Shown: piece after piece, positions 16,630 to 28,260 of the stretch
Layout: each line of letters begins with the position of its first letter
Numbering within the stretch: position 1 is the first letter of the stretch
NCBI GenBank assembly: GCA_037975125.1
Contig: CM075856.1
Span: forward strand, 5,616,578-5,680,577
DNA: 64,000 nt
Source of the DNA: Latrodectus hesperus
Lineage: Eukaryota; Arthropoda; Arachnida; Araneae; Theridiidae
Reading direction: 5' to 3'
The notes under the pieces: generated by a model
What the model saw: only the letters and a program-made list of their open reading frames with translations
Told to the model about the DNA's origin: nothing
The model's database searches: none
Program-made: the position numbers and the translations under genes

Positions 16630-16860
16630 ATAACCTCTCTTTGGGACTCGAATTTTCGTTGGACAGCCCCAATTGTTCTGAGCAGCTTTACAGGAGCATT
16701 TAACTGCGCACCTCCTGGGGAAGTGTTCCACTTTTGCCCTGGCTTTCGAGCGAATAAGACTCTCTCCTTCAAAGTTCCCCGAAAATATTGAGTTTTCGCT
16801 GCGCGGTAAGTTTCTTTCATCTGTTGCTGAGATTCGCCGTAATCATTTGATTGAAAGTTT
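16630..16860 (-). other. Unexplained GC-richer island with a 75-codon frame
   Basis: A compact patch of higher GC contains a minus-strand open frame at 16593-16820 with basic residues (KERVLFARKPGQKWNTSPGG). No domain was recognised. On the minus strand a B-box-like AATTCGAGTCCC lies near 16640, which could mark a degraded tRNA-derived element, but the expected SINE body does not follow it. It could also be a lone exon. No function is assigned. Confidence 0.3.
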
Positions 16861-17106
16861 TCCTTCCACTAAAAAGTTATTTTTCACTTTTTGCGCTTTA
16901 TAAAACTGTTTTTTTTAAATATTCATTATAAATATTGTAAGATGAGACACTCTTAATTAATTTATAAAATTTCATTAAATTAACGGCAAAATGAAAATTT
17001 TCTATTTTATTTAAAGAATTAATTTAATGAAAAGAATTTAAAAAATAATTAAATGTTGAATTATTAATTAAATAAAATTTTAAAATTGGAATTTTTTTAT
17101 TTACAG

Positions 17107-17259
17107 CTATAAAAAGAATTAAAATCTATTCCAAGTTGCTTGGAGAAAACAGCCAAATTATATCCACAGTTTGAAGAAAACGTCATCATCAAGTTTGATC
17201 ACTGTATCATAGCTGCAATAGAATCACCATTGCTGCATCATCAATTACACAGGAAGAAG
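17107..17259 (+). other. Exon-like stretch with splice-like borders
   Basis: A pyrimidine-rich TTTTTTATTTACAG precedes this stretch, and GGTAATATT follows at 17259. One frame is open from 17113 to the end (it includes CLEKTAKLYPQFEENVIIKF), but a TAA lies just before, so an acceptor at 17106 would not fit that frame. The second AG at 17116 would. No family was recognised. It may be an unannotated exon or chance. Confidence 0.22.
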
Positions 17260-17886
17260 GTAATATTACTTGCTTCAATGGAAATTTGTATAATTTAAAT
17301 TCTCTCATTTCTTATAAATTAAATTAAAATCTAAAGTTTGCTTTCTATTATTTTTAGATATTAATTTTTTAAGTTGATAATTTGCATTGAAATTCCATTA
17401 ACTCGAATTGAAAAAAATTATTTAAACTTAAGGATAGGAAGATTTGATTTATATACGAGAAGATAATACTGTTTCTTTCTCTTTATTATAAATTTTAGGT
17501 ACTAGTGATGTACTTAAATATACCTTTCATATATACTAAAACAAAAATTTTTTATTTAATCTTAACTGAGAAATAACTGAGAAATAATGTTCTTTCTAAA
17601 GTATAAATCATAAGACTGTCAGTTCTTAGAGAGTTTTTTTACTATATTGTGTTATTTTATGTACATTATTTTATTTTATTACTTACAATTATCAAAACGG
17701 TTGTTTTCCTTTACATTATGATGGTTTCATATTAACATTTTAATTTTGTATTTTTATCTCAAGCTAGAATAAATGCATATTAGCTATCTATCATAAGTGA
17801 ATTTTTCATCGTAAAAATCATTTATGTATTAAAATATCTGTGACCAAATGTAAGAGTAAAGGTACTTGAATTAATATTTTCTTATG

Positions 17887-17893
<7 letters not shown>

Positions 17894-17965
<72 letters not shown>

Positions 17966-17979
17966 TGTGTGTGTGTGTG
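17894..17979. repeat. Compound (TA)n(TG)n microsatellite
   Basis: TA dinucleotides change to ATATATGTGTGTGTGTGTG at the right end. No transposon end abuts it. Confidence 0.95.
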
Positions 17980-18172
17980 AAAAATCTTATACTTAGCAAT
18001 ACAGTCAGCACAATATAATTAATCGTAAATTTTTCATGAAATTAATCAAATGTTAACTAAAGAATAATAAAATGACAATACAAAATATAGCAAACCGAGG
18101 GAATATATTCAACAGATAGTTCAAAATTTCAAAGAAACATAGAAGGAAAGGAAAAGGAAGCGAAGTACTAAC

Positions 18173-18241
18173 ATGGCCAGCTTCTTCTGGGGGTGTTGAC
18201 CATATTGGCACAAAGTATGGCTTTTCTGCATTGATTCTAGA
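18173..18241 (-). other. Candidate 23-codon orphan exon
   Basis: On the minus strand, AAAACTTCAG precedes and GTTAGT follows a 69-nt segment that is open in one frame and encodes the composition-rich peptide INAEKPYFVPIWSTPPEEAG. The length is a multiple of three, and its content differs from the low-complexity peptides typical of this window. The polypyrimidine tract is weak. The surrounding minus-strand frame (18053-18298) stays open but turns hydrophobic and low-complexity outside this segment. No family was recognised. Confidence 0.25.
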
Positions 18242-18298
18242 CTGAAGTTTTAATGAAGCCAATACAAGTGTTTTCCTAATGATAAAACTTAAGTTCAT

Positions 18299-19349
<1,051 letters not shown>

Positions 19350-19626
19350 ATTATATAAAGAATTATAAGTTTAACTATCACTCATGGTTGAAAATACTTT
19401 GAAAATATTCATAGATATTAAAAATATTATGTGAAATTCAATGCGTGTGAAAATATTTACTGAAGAAAGAAAATGAATTAAAATTTCTTGCACAACACAC
19501 TTATTTCTGCAAACGAATTTCAGTGTTCCAGATAGAAAATAAATACTTTTTGACAGACATTAGTGAAAATAGTAAAATACAACGATGCTCATTTTTAAAA
19601 CGAAATTCGTAAAACAGATTTAAAAA

Positions 19627-19684
19627 TAAATAAAAAGGCCCCAAACTATAAAAAGGTAAAAAATAAAAAGGCCCCAAAATTTAA
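19627..19684. repeat. Short direct repeat
   Basis: AATAAAAAGGCCCCAAA occurs twice about 35 bp apart. This is a small local duplication of no obvious function. Confidence 0.7.
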
Positions 19685-19719
19685 AAGATATATGTTTACT
19701 GCAAAATCATTGATACCAA

Positions 19720-19970
19720 GGCTCAACCAAAGTTCATAGCATTTACCTAGTGGTAAAAAATCGCTCTTCATAACGAAAGGTCCCGAGTTCGAAAACAGTC
19801 CCTGTTGAATAACAGGAGATGGATGTTGTCTTTCTGCATGCTCTCCTGTGACGTGGTGGGAGCTGGGGAATTTTCACAGTTTATTCTATTACGGTGAACA
19901 TGTTAAAACCCTTACAACAATTTTGGGCTGTTAGGCAACCCGGAGTCGAAGTTTGCTAATACCAATAATC
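19720..19970 (+). mobile_element. Degraded tRNA-derived SINE, family C
   Basis: An A-box-like TTACCTAGTGGTAA and a B-box-like CGAGTTCGAAAAC are spaced as in a tRNA. A GC-richer body follows (ATGGATGTTGTCTTTCTGC, then CTCCTGTGACGTGGTGGGAG). Parts of this body resemble those following the B boxes at 25925-26115 and, on the minus strand, 31450-31690, so the three are grouped as one old family. Target-site duplications are no longer visible. Confidence 0.6.
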
Positions 19971-21050
19971 TGTTACATTTAAAATAATATAATTTTAGCT
20001 TATAATCCATTAATAAAATGTTTTCTTGAGAAAAACTTGATAAATTTCGCTGATAGTCTTGAATTCAAAAGACGCTAAACTTTTAATAGTATCAACCACA
20101 ACAGAATTGATTAGATTATCTTTGGTAAGTTATGACTGAAGAATTAACAATAAGCGCTGCTCCATCTTAAAAAAAGTTTTTAAAAATAAATTATGTAAAA
20201 ATCGAATCCTAAAAAAATTATCACTGTAAAATGTGAGAGAACAACGCGAATATTTTTAAAGCAATGAGTGGTCAGTTATTAAATGGAATAATTTCTTATT
20301 TAATTATTGAGACATCAAAATAAAAATACATATACTTAAAAGTAAAGTTTGCATTTAGAAATTCACAGTGTCATAAAATATAACAAGTAGGTGAATTATT
20401 TCATCTGCTTTTTCAAACTTGAAGAAAACGAAAAAAGAAATTTATTTTGAATGTTTACATTTAATAAGGAATTCATTGACTAAACTAGACTTGTGTGTGC
20501 GAGTGTGTTAAATTGTAAATATATTTCCATGGAAAGAACTATTGTTAGAAACAATTTTTATAAATTAAATTAATGTCATTTGCTTACAAGTAATATATTT
20601 ATTTTCACCAAATTTTTAAAAAAAGATTATTATAAGAAATGTAATAGAAACAAAGGCAGAAAATGATGGTATAATAACCTAATTAAAATATGAAATTATA
20701 AAAGCTATACTAATAATAATATAGGCGAAATAAATTATCCTATAGATCTGATTAAGGCATCTTGAAATATCCATATCTGTTTCATACCTTAATTAAGAAA
20801 ATGGGAATTTACCCTAAAAAACTGATTTATTCGTAGTTTATATCCTCTTAAAATTGCATGTACGCATCACTTATCACCTTCATTTAAGGGTTAAATACCT
20901 TGAATGAAAGAATGGGATTAAATAAATCTTTCTTGATATAAATATAAAAATCCCGAATAATCGGTTTCAGAAAATGCACATTAGTTACATAATTAAGTAG
21001 GTAATAGGGTAAAAGAGAAAGGAAATGTAACATAAGCAAAACTTTTAGGT
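19971..21050. other. AT-rich spacer
   Basis: Nothing beyond chance open frames such as 20884-21099 on the minus strand, which is hydrophobic low-complexity sequence. Confidence 0.6.
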
Positions 21051-21054
21051 AACA

Positions 21055-21480
21055 ATGTTTTTCAGGGAATATAACTTCCTCTTTAATTCTCGAAGTCATT
21101 CATTCTACTTTTCTAATTTTTATGTTCTCGGTACACTGGCTCTCATATCTTCCTTAGAAAAACAAGGGTCGAGTTTTTCAAAGCTTTGTTTGCCAGATGA
21201 TCATCCTCTGAGTCAAACACCGCAAGTATTAGGAGTATGTCATCTTCAGGTGCATTCGGCAGTCGATAAGCCCCCACAGGATGGAACAACTGCCACCTCC
21301 TCGAATTCCATGACCCCCCGAATTCTCTGACAAACAGATTAGAGCAGCTAGTGATAAGACTCGAATCTCTACAGAATGCGTTAACAGGACGGGGAATTCA
21401 GATCTTGGAAAAGATTATGGGGAAGGCATACCATAAAGACTCTCGAAAAGTCTAGGTATCCTTAAGCTCTAAAATCCCAA
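21055..21480. repeat. Unclassified GC-richer island, possible SINE on minus strand
   Basis: Composition rises between about 21120 and 21460. On the minus strand, GAGATTCGAGTCTT near 21363 resembles a polymerase III B box. On the plus strand a 91-codon frame (21055-21330) has a peptide rich in Ser, Pro and Gln (LPDDHPLSQTPQVLGVCHLQ) that matches nothing I recognise. TTTTTCAG just before the frame resembles a splice acceptor, so a small exon is an alternative. The call is uncertain. Confidence 0.3.
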
Positions 21481-21499
21481 GGAAAGAGACAGGACAAGA

Positions 21500-24400
21500 A
21501 GAAAACATAAAAATAATTTATAAGAAAACAAACATCGAATCAGTTTTAGTTAATTCCCCAAAATATAAATTACAAATAAACACCCTATGCCACACTTCAC
21601 TAATTCAAATAACTTATATTCAGGATATGAAGTTCAAACAATTGATATTGATTAAGATTATAATCTAAATATAAAATCAAAACCAAGAGAGAGAGAGATT
21701 GAAATACGCAAAAAAGAGAGTAATTACACTATCAATTGTAAGATTAAAGACATTATAGATAGTGCAAGAATCAAATATTTATAAACATACATGGCATAAA
21801 TATTATTAGTTCTCATTTAAGTTACTATTTCATGTTGTTTATTTTTATTTTTATAGAAATCCGTTGTAATACCTTTCCATGACACTGATCAGATATCTTT
21901 GGCATATCATAATTTAACATTTATGTAATTCGGAATTTATTTAATTGGGAGTAAGATCTCAGTAAACTTTTTATGAAAAAAATTTGATGTTTTAAACTGA
22001 ATATTTAATTGTTAATAAAATATTCATCAATTGATAAAGAAAAATTTTATGAAAAATTCGGACAGTAACATTTATGTAATAAATTACCAAAGACTAGAAA
22101 AATTTCTTTTTAAAAAATAATGATTTCTGCTACGAAACTTAAATTTGAGTTAAGAAAATTATTACACATCCTATCTCTTCATTTGATTAAATAATTTTAT
22201 TGAAATTCCGTAAACTTCACATCAACAGAAACACAAACCTACTATCATTTAAAACCATGCATCGAATTCTGTCACCATTTACTAGTAAAATTTTGATTAT
22301 AATGCCATTAATAACAGAATTTTTTCTTTTGGTTTATTGAATAGGGAGGAGATCATTCATCTTCGAGTAATTCGAAATATATTTTAAGAAATCCTACGTA
22401 CGTAGCAGGAAGAGCTAAGAATCAATTGAAAGAGACAGGAAGTGGAAGTCAAGGCAAAAAGAATTAGAAATTAAATAAAAGTAAGCAAGGGTAAGTTATA
22501 CGAAACCAGTAAAACAGTATTTTAATTATGTTTCAGGTTTATTTAAATAACAAATAACTTTTATTTCAATAAAAGAAAGTTAATTCCATTCTAGAAAAAT
22601 CACTTCAAATTTTATTCAATAAAAGCATTTGATATTTTTTTCATCCTATTTTTTATTCTTTCCTTTATTTATAATCAATTAAGATCATGGATTGTTCAAG
22701 ATGAAAGAGTAACATCAAGAAGGATCTGTAAGAATTGAATGAAAATTTATGTAAGGTACTGGCACCATCGCTGTCAGAGTCAATAATTTAATTTTTAACG
22801 TAAACAAAAAGTATTTTTTTAGTTAAGAATTCCCAAAATAACTGTTGATTCTAGAGCTTCGGTACACAACCTCCATCACTAAAAGAACAGAATTTAATAT
22901 ACTCTATAATAATAATTCATGCAATCTACTGAAATTCAAAGCATTTCTAATTAGAAGCTTGGTGAATAAGCTCTAAAATTAATCAAAAATGCAAACATCC
23001 TGGCTAATTTAGCCAGGCATTTGTGAAATATACTGGTTATGAAAAGATTAAACATTTCAGACATTTTTGTTACACTCTTGCTCAGGAACAACGAGGTTTA
23101 TTTTGCTGGAAAACAATTTTTAAGAGCTAAGTAATTAGAAGCAATACTTTCAGACTCAAGGCGTTCTCATGATAGTTTTGATTTATTGTTTCTTTAGGAC
23201 AATCACTTGATGTGATTGAAAATTGGAAAACATTGCTCCGTAACAATATTATTCCAGTATACATTGTACATCAGGCCATTTGAAATGCGAAATGACATAT
23301 GCTAGAGAAATCGTCAAACAACATGATAATCACCAGAATTTAAACTGAATTTGAACATCTAATGAGTAGAGCTACGAGACATTGGTGTCGATCAATGAAG
23401 AGCTATCCTAAAGAATGCCATCGAACCAATAAACATCCCAAGGAATATCCACAATGTTTATTTTGAGAGTGGTTAAGATTTTAATTGGAGACTGTAATGT
23501 TATATGTGTTTCTATTTATTTTGAGTAAAATTCATAAATGTTTGACTCCAAAAAAACGACTGAATTGGCTTACATATTAGTAAAATTAAAAAAAAATTAG
23601 GAAATACAAATTATTAATTTGTAAGTACAAGACTGATTTAAAATCTTAGAGAATATATGTTTTAGATATTGTTGGAGATAAACATATAATCTAATTCTGA
23701 CATCTATTCCTTCCATTTGAAATTTTGCATCATAGGTGTAAGTAATTTCAGACGCAATGTAATACTATCTAAAAATAATGATCTAAATACTATCTTTGAA
23801 ATTACTAAACATGTTTTAATATTTATACTTATTTCTTCAATATATTTGCTTTATGTTAAATTCTTAATAAAAACTTGAAAAGTCAAAATAAAATAAATTC
23901 CCAATAATATAAAACTTAAAGTGTACAATAGTTATATATTATTTAATTATAAAAATAAGAAAAAATAGAAGAAAATATAGAATCATAAATAGTGTGATTT
24001 ATCAAAAAATTATAAATAGTAAATATTTAACGATCTTCTATATCTTCAGAATTTCTAATTTATTGCTTTCGCAATTACTAATCATAAGTTATAACAATTT
24101 AATTATAGACACCTATGATTAAAGGACTTTTCATTGGATTAATTAGTGATTAGTGTAGAATTGTTATTTCAAAAAATTATTCAAAGAACCGCTGTGTGTA
24201 GTAGCGCAAGGAGGAGCTTTTGGAAAATTGAGGTGATTACTTTTCTCTGAGATGAGTTTCCACCAGAGTAGACGAGTCATTGATTTAAGTGCATTAGGTT
24301 TTTTTAAGAGATTGTATTGGTTTTGATTTTCACTCAAAAGTGTTGGTTTTAAGTGCACAATTAACAGCAGAGTTTTAAAAATTCTACTTTTGACAGGATA

Positions 24401-25145
24401 CTCTTTGCATCTCATTCTGTTAGGTGTAACAATATTTGAGTTTTGTTTTTAGTTATTTCAGCTTGATTTTACTTTATAAAATAGATAACATAGTTAAATT
24501 AGTTTCAAAAAATTCTAGTTTTAAATGAAATGCTTCTAATTTAAAGTTACTTCTAGTTTCAAATTAAACGATATTTATCTTATAAAAATAATCCTGATTA
24601 AATTTTAAAAAAAACATTTATTCAAGAAAATTATAACTAGATGTGCACTTTTATTTAAGTGATACATTTTAAAACACAGGCGTATAGTTTATTTTCGAAA
24701 CTTTTTCTTATGATGATTTTATAAATTTGTGTGCATAGAGTCTTAAATAGGTTTAAAAACCACTTATTTCAAGACATCATTATTAGGTTATAATTATAAA
24801 TATACAAAAGGAATAAATATAGCTCTTCTGTGATTATTGGAACCATTTTTTTAGATGTATTATTCAATTGAGAAGAAAATAAATACCAAAATAGTTTGAA
24901 AGATAAAACATGTCAAATATTGCACAGGTCTTCAATGTACCTTTAATGTTCTTAAAGAGGCTATTTTTTTAAAAAAAAGATTATCTTTATGTTTGCATCT
25001 ATAATTTGAAATCGAATCTGAACGCTGACAATCTTAAATAGAAATTAAAATGTTGCAAATAATATCAATTTGTTTGTAATTTTTTCTCTAAAAATATTCA
25101 GAACTATAACAATAGTGTACATAGGATGCAATTTAATACAAGAGC
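21500..25145. other. AT-rich gene desert
   Basis: No supported gene. A minus-strand frame at 24164-24415 is less AT-rich than its surroundings but shows no domain. A short GA run occurs near 21690. A somewhat GC-richer patch at 22340-22500 ends in GGGTAAGT, a donor-like string without a recognisable exon. Confidence 0.55.
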
Positions 25146-25510
25146 CAAACACACTTCAGGCCATTAAATTTACAACACCACGAAGGAAGACATATGAAAA
25201 ATATTTATTTATGATACATAATTACAGTATGGCATAAAGATAAAATAATTAAATTTGTAAACTGCTAGAGGATTCAAAGGGTTAAAAGTGAGTAAAAATT
25301 ATAATATAAATATACATCGTCTATTGTTGTCTAGTTAGGCATGGAGTGGAGGACAAACATAAGCACCTCATTGCATGCTGTCTCAACAATGGCTGGAGAG
25401 TGGTGGTGAGCCAATGGTTCAACAAATCATAATGAGATGTTTTGAAATGGTAGAAGTTCAAGAAACCCTTCAAACAGGAGAACAATAGAATATCCTTTGT
25501 ATCGGGGAGG

Positions 25511-25711
25511 TTAGAACATGATGTGCAACGTGTACATCTGCATTAAATGTCGTTTTACTTTCATCTTAAGATAGGGGTACTTTCTATGGAATATTATGTC
25601 AGAAATGTATCGATAGCCATTTAAATAAAATTCGGTTTGAACCAAAAGGTGTGCATATCGTGTGCTCAATGGCTTCCCGTACCGTCGCACCTGGAATAAG
25701 GTGCTTATCAC
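25511..25711 (-). pseudogene. Tc1 transposase fragment
   Basis: An open 66-codon remnant of the middle of a Tc1 transposase. It includes the conserved NGYRYISDI block that lies between the first and second catalytic Asp in intact relatives. No catalytic residue is retained in the open part. The protein is not functional. Confidence 0.6.
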
Positions 25712-25924
25712 GATATGAATGTAACCAAATGACGAAAGCTGCCCTCGAAGCTTTTAGACATGTATACCACCGTTAGGAGATTATACACAGAAGAAAATAA
25801 ATTTTTTCAAAAGTTATTAACTATTTTCCACGAGTACGCTTAAACTTTCATTATTTTCCCAACTGAGTAATCGTCAAGTATGCTGAATCAATAAGGAAAG
25901 ACGAAGTAAAGATCACCTCACTGT

Positions 25925-26115
25925 CAAAAGACAAAAGTCGTCGCAAGGGCTCTGCGTGACCGGGTATAAGGACAATGTCTTTTAGAACGACAGTTTCTGT
26001 GTTCAATTCTAACTAGTGTGGAATAAGGGAAGACAGTGTTTTCTTCTACTATCTGTAAGCACGGTTAGTGGAGTGGATATCTTGCAATTTCTCTTGGCTG
26101 TTTGATGCTAGACTA
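25925..26115 (+). mobile_element. Degraded SINE (family C) nested in Tc1 relic
   Basis: A B-box-like GTGTTCAATTCTAAC is preceded by about 50 bp of tRNA-like sequence and followed by a body (GACAGTGTTTTCTTCTACTA, then GCACGGTTAGTGGAGTGG) resembling the SINE at 19720-19970. It interrupts the alignment of the Tc1 relic with family B, so it inserted later than the transposon. Exact ends are uncertain. Confidence 0.5.
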
Positions 26116-26400
26116 TACAGTGTAAAATGTCACACTTTAGTACTGTACGTATTGGGAACAAGCCCATTGTTTTGACCAATAATCAGTATCAATGATATGC
26201 TTGTACCGTTTTGTAAGACAGAGCTCACAATCTATCTTTCCTCTCAGATGTTAGTCATGAGAGGAAGCTGAGATCCTGTATGCCGATCGTCTTGACCCTC
26301 GATTCCACAAGTGGCATGACACTTGTTTAATTATGACCATTGCGTGTGACTCTCACACGGAACAAAAATCCACATTCTTAATATAAATAATAATCCGACC

Positions 26401-26712
26401 TATCAAATTCCGACATTTCCTGGTAAGTATTTCTAATTTATTCTTAATTCGAAGCATAACAAGATTATCTATCAAATTCCAACACTTACTGGTGAGTATT
26501 TCCTCAGTCACTCTTTACTCAAGTCATAAGACAACAGTCGATCAAATTCCAACACTTACAGGTATTTTTTCATTAATTATTTATTTGAGGCATAGCACAA
26601 TAATCTATCAAATTCCGAAACTTGCTGGTAAGTATTTCTTCATTCTTTCTTTATTCGAGGCACAACTTGACAACCTCCAACACTTGCTGGTAAGCATGTC
26701 TTTTTTCATTCT
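26401..26712. repeat. Minisatellite, about five units of 66-70 bp
   Basis: Units begin ATCAAATTCC near 26402, 26471, 26541 and 26607, with a fifth near 26672. Each contains AACACTTACTGGTAAGTATT or a variant, followed by a T-rich part and CGAGGCATAAC. Four of five carry GGTAAG or GGTGAG, which looks like a 5' splice donor. The array follows the Tc1 relic. Confidence 0.88.
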
Positions 26713-27955
26713 TTATAAAAAAACATAATTCAATATTCTGAGGAAACTCCGCCTTACAAAGCGATTACTAAGTGAGAAACTCATCGCACATTTACGAAGG
26801 GCTATAGATGCGTCGTCTTAATGCGCAGAAATGTTATGCATGTGCATATTCCAACCTCTTTTTTTCTTTACGTGATTTTGACGCACTTAATATCATTCCT
26901 TTCTGGTGTTGAAATATTAATGATCAGCAGAGAGAGAGAAAGAAAGTGTTTATTAAATCATCATTTATTTACAACAATTTGCGAGACAACCTACAATTAT
27001 TTTAATCGATAAGTTTAAAAAGTCGCGTAGTCTAGTTGACTTTAAAAAAAACATATAGTTTATATGAACTCTTTGTAAGAAAGACTAAAATTAATGCATC
27101 CTGTTTACGGGAAAAATAATTTAAAATGTGTTATTTTTTTATTTCTTTTATACACGTTGTAAATTTTTGAGATATGTTTGTAGTAGAAAAATAAGGTTAA
27201 AGAATTCAAACACACACAATTCAAAAATAAATTGCCGTAGTGAATGTAGCATCATATGTATATTCAAAATTAGCTAGTTTATTAAGAAATATAATACAAA
27301 ACAAAACCATATATATTCTATCTAATAACTTAAGGTAACATGATTTTGCTTTATACCAATCCTTTTTATAAGCGTTTTCTTTCGCATGAAGCTAGCTTAG
27401 AAAATATTAAACAGACGGAATCATTATGAAATTCTCAAAGCACTGTTAAGCAAAAATCACTGGTCAAAATGAAGAAAACCTTGCTTGCAATATTTATGGA
27501 ACAATAAAGTATTATTCAGGGAGAGAAAATTCTTAATGCTGTCCAAATACTTTATCCTGGCTCTTACTAAAGACATAAGAAATGCACCTAATGAATTTTT
27601 TCTTGGAATAGTGACGAGCATTAAATGCCTTCAGAACATTCTTGACTTTTTTACTCACCCTTTTTTTCCTTTGGAAAACAAAATTCCTTTGTTCCATAAG
27701 TGTTCCTGTTTTTTTTATTACTCTCACCAGTTGTTTTTTATTTTTTAACATTTTGAAATCAATTATAATTACCTTGTATAATAAAAAGTAGAATGACTAA
27801 TTAAATCAAAAGAATTTTTTTAATGATTACTTTACTAACAAACATTCTTTTAATATTATATAAGAAGTCAGTTGATTTTTTCTTCAATTATTTTATGACA
27901 TAAAATTTTCCTTAGTTTAAAATAAGAGTGTTTATTCAATACTCGAGAGTTATTT
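26713..27955. other. AT-rich spacer
   Basis: A short GA run (AGAGAGAGAAAGAAAG) lies near 26929. Small open frames such as 27485-27748 are AT-driven. Nothing supported. Confidence 0.6.
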
Positions 27956-27956
27956 A

Positions 27957-28260
27957 CAAGTGCTGATAAAAATGGCCATACTTGTATGTGTGGGATCGTG
28001 CTTGATACGGCAGTTTCCTTCACGAATAAATTGTGCTTACACTACAGTCGAAGATTTTGGAGCCTCATGAAAGAGGAATGGGGTTTTCCGTTGCATTGAA
28101 CAGTGTTTAAGCGATTACGTCATCGTTACCAAATGAAGTACAAAAGAGAGAAAGAACTCTCTTGAAATGCCTCTATCAAGCTTCAATAGAACTCAATTCA
28201 CGCAAAGAACCAGTGCCGTAATAACTCCCCCCGGAGTAAATTCAGCGGCTTCTTTATTCA
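27957..28260. other. Unexplained GC-richer island with CRE-like site
   Basis: About 300 bp of balanced composition inside AT-rich DNA, without an open frame or recognised repeat. It contains GATTACGTCATCG (28113-28125), which includes TACGTCA, a CREB/ATF-type half palindrome. It could be a regulatory element, a non-coding exon or an old repeat. Nothing here decides between these. Confidence 0.28.

Larger units (their letters stand above)
25152..26335 (-). mobile_element. Old Tc1-like relic, distantly related to family B
   Basis: The left end, CACTTCAGGCCATTAAATTT, is a diverged form of the family B inverted repeat. In minus-strand translation, NGYRYISDIIFHRKYPYL aligns with NRYISDVLRPVALPYL of the family B transposase. 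Near 26240-26300 the nucleotides again align with the N-terminal coding region of the copy at 14.6 kb (GTTAGTCATG, then TTGACCCTCGATTCCA). The right inverted repeat was not found. The relic is saturated with stops and is interrupted by a SINE-like insertion. Confidence 0.75.

Noticed and set aside
24164..24415. A minus-strand 83-codon frame considered as a LINE or host exon fragment
   Set aside because: No reverse transcriptase motif or splice context was recognised.
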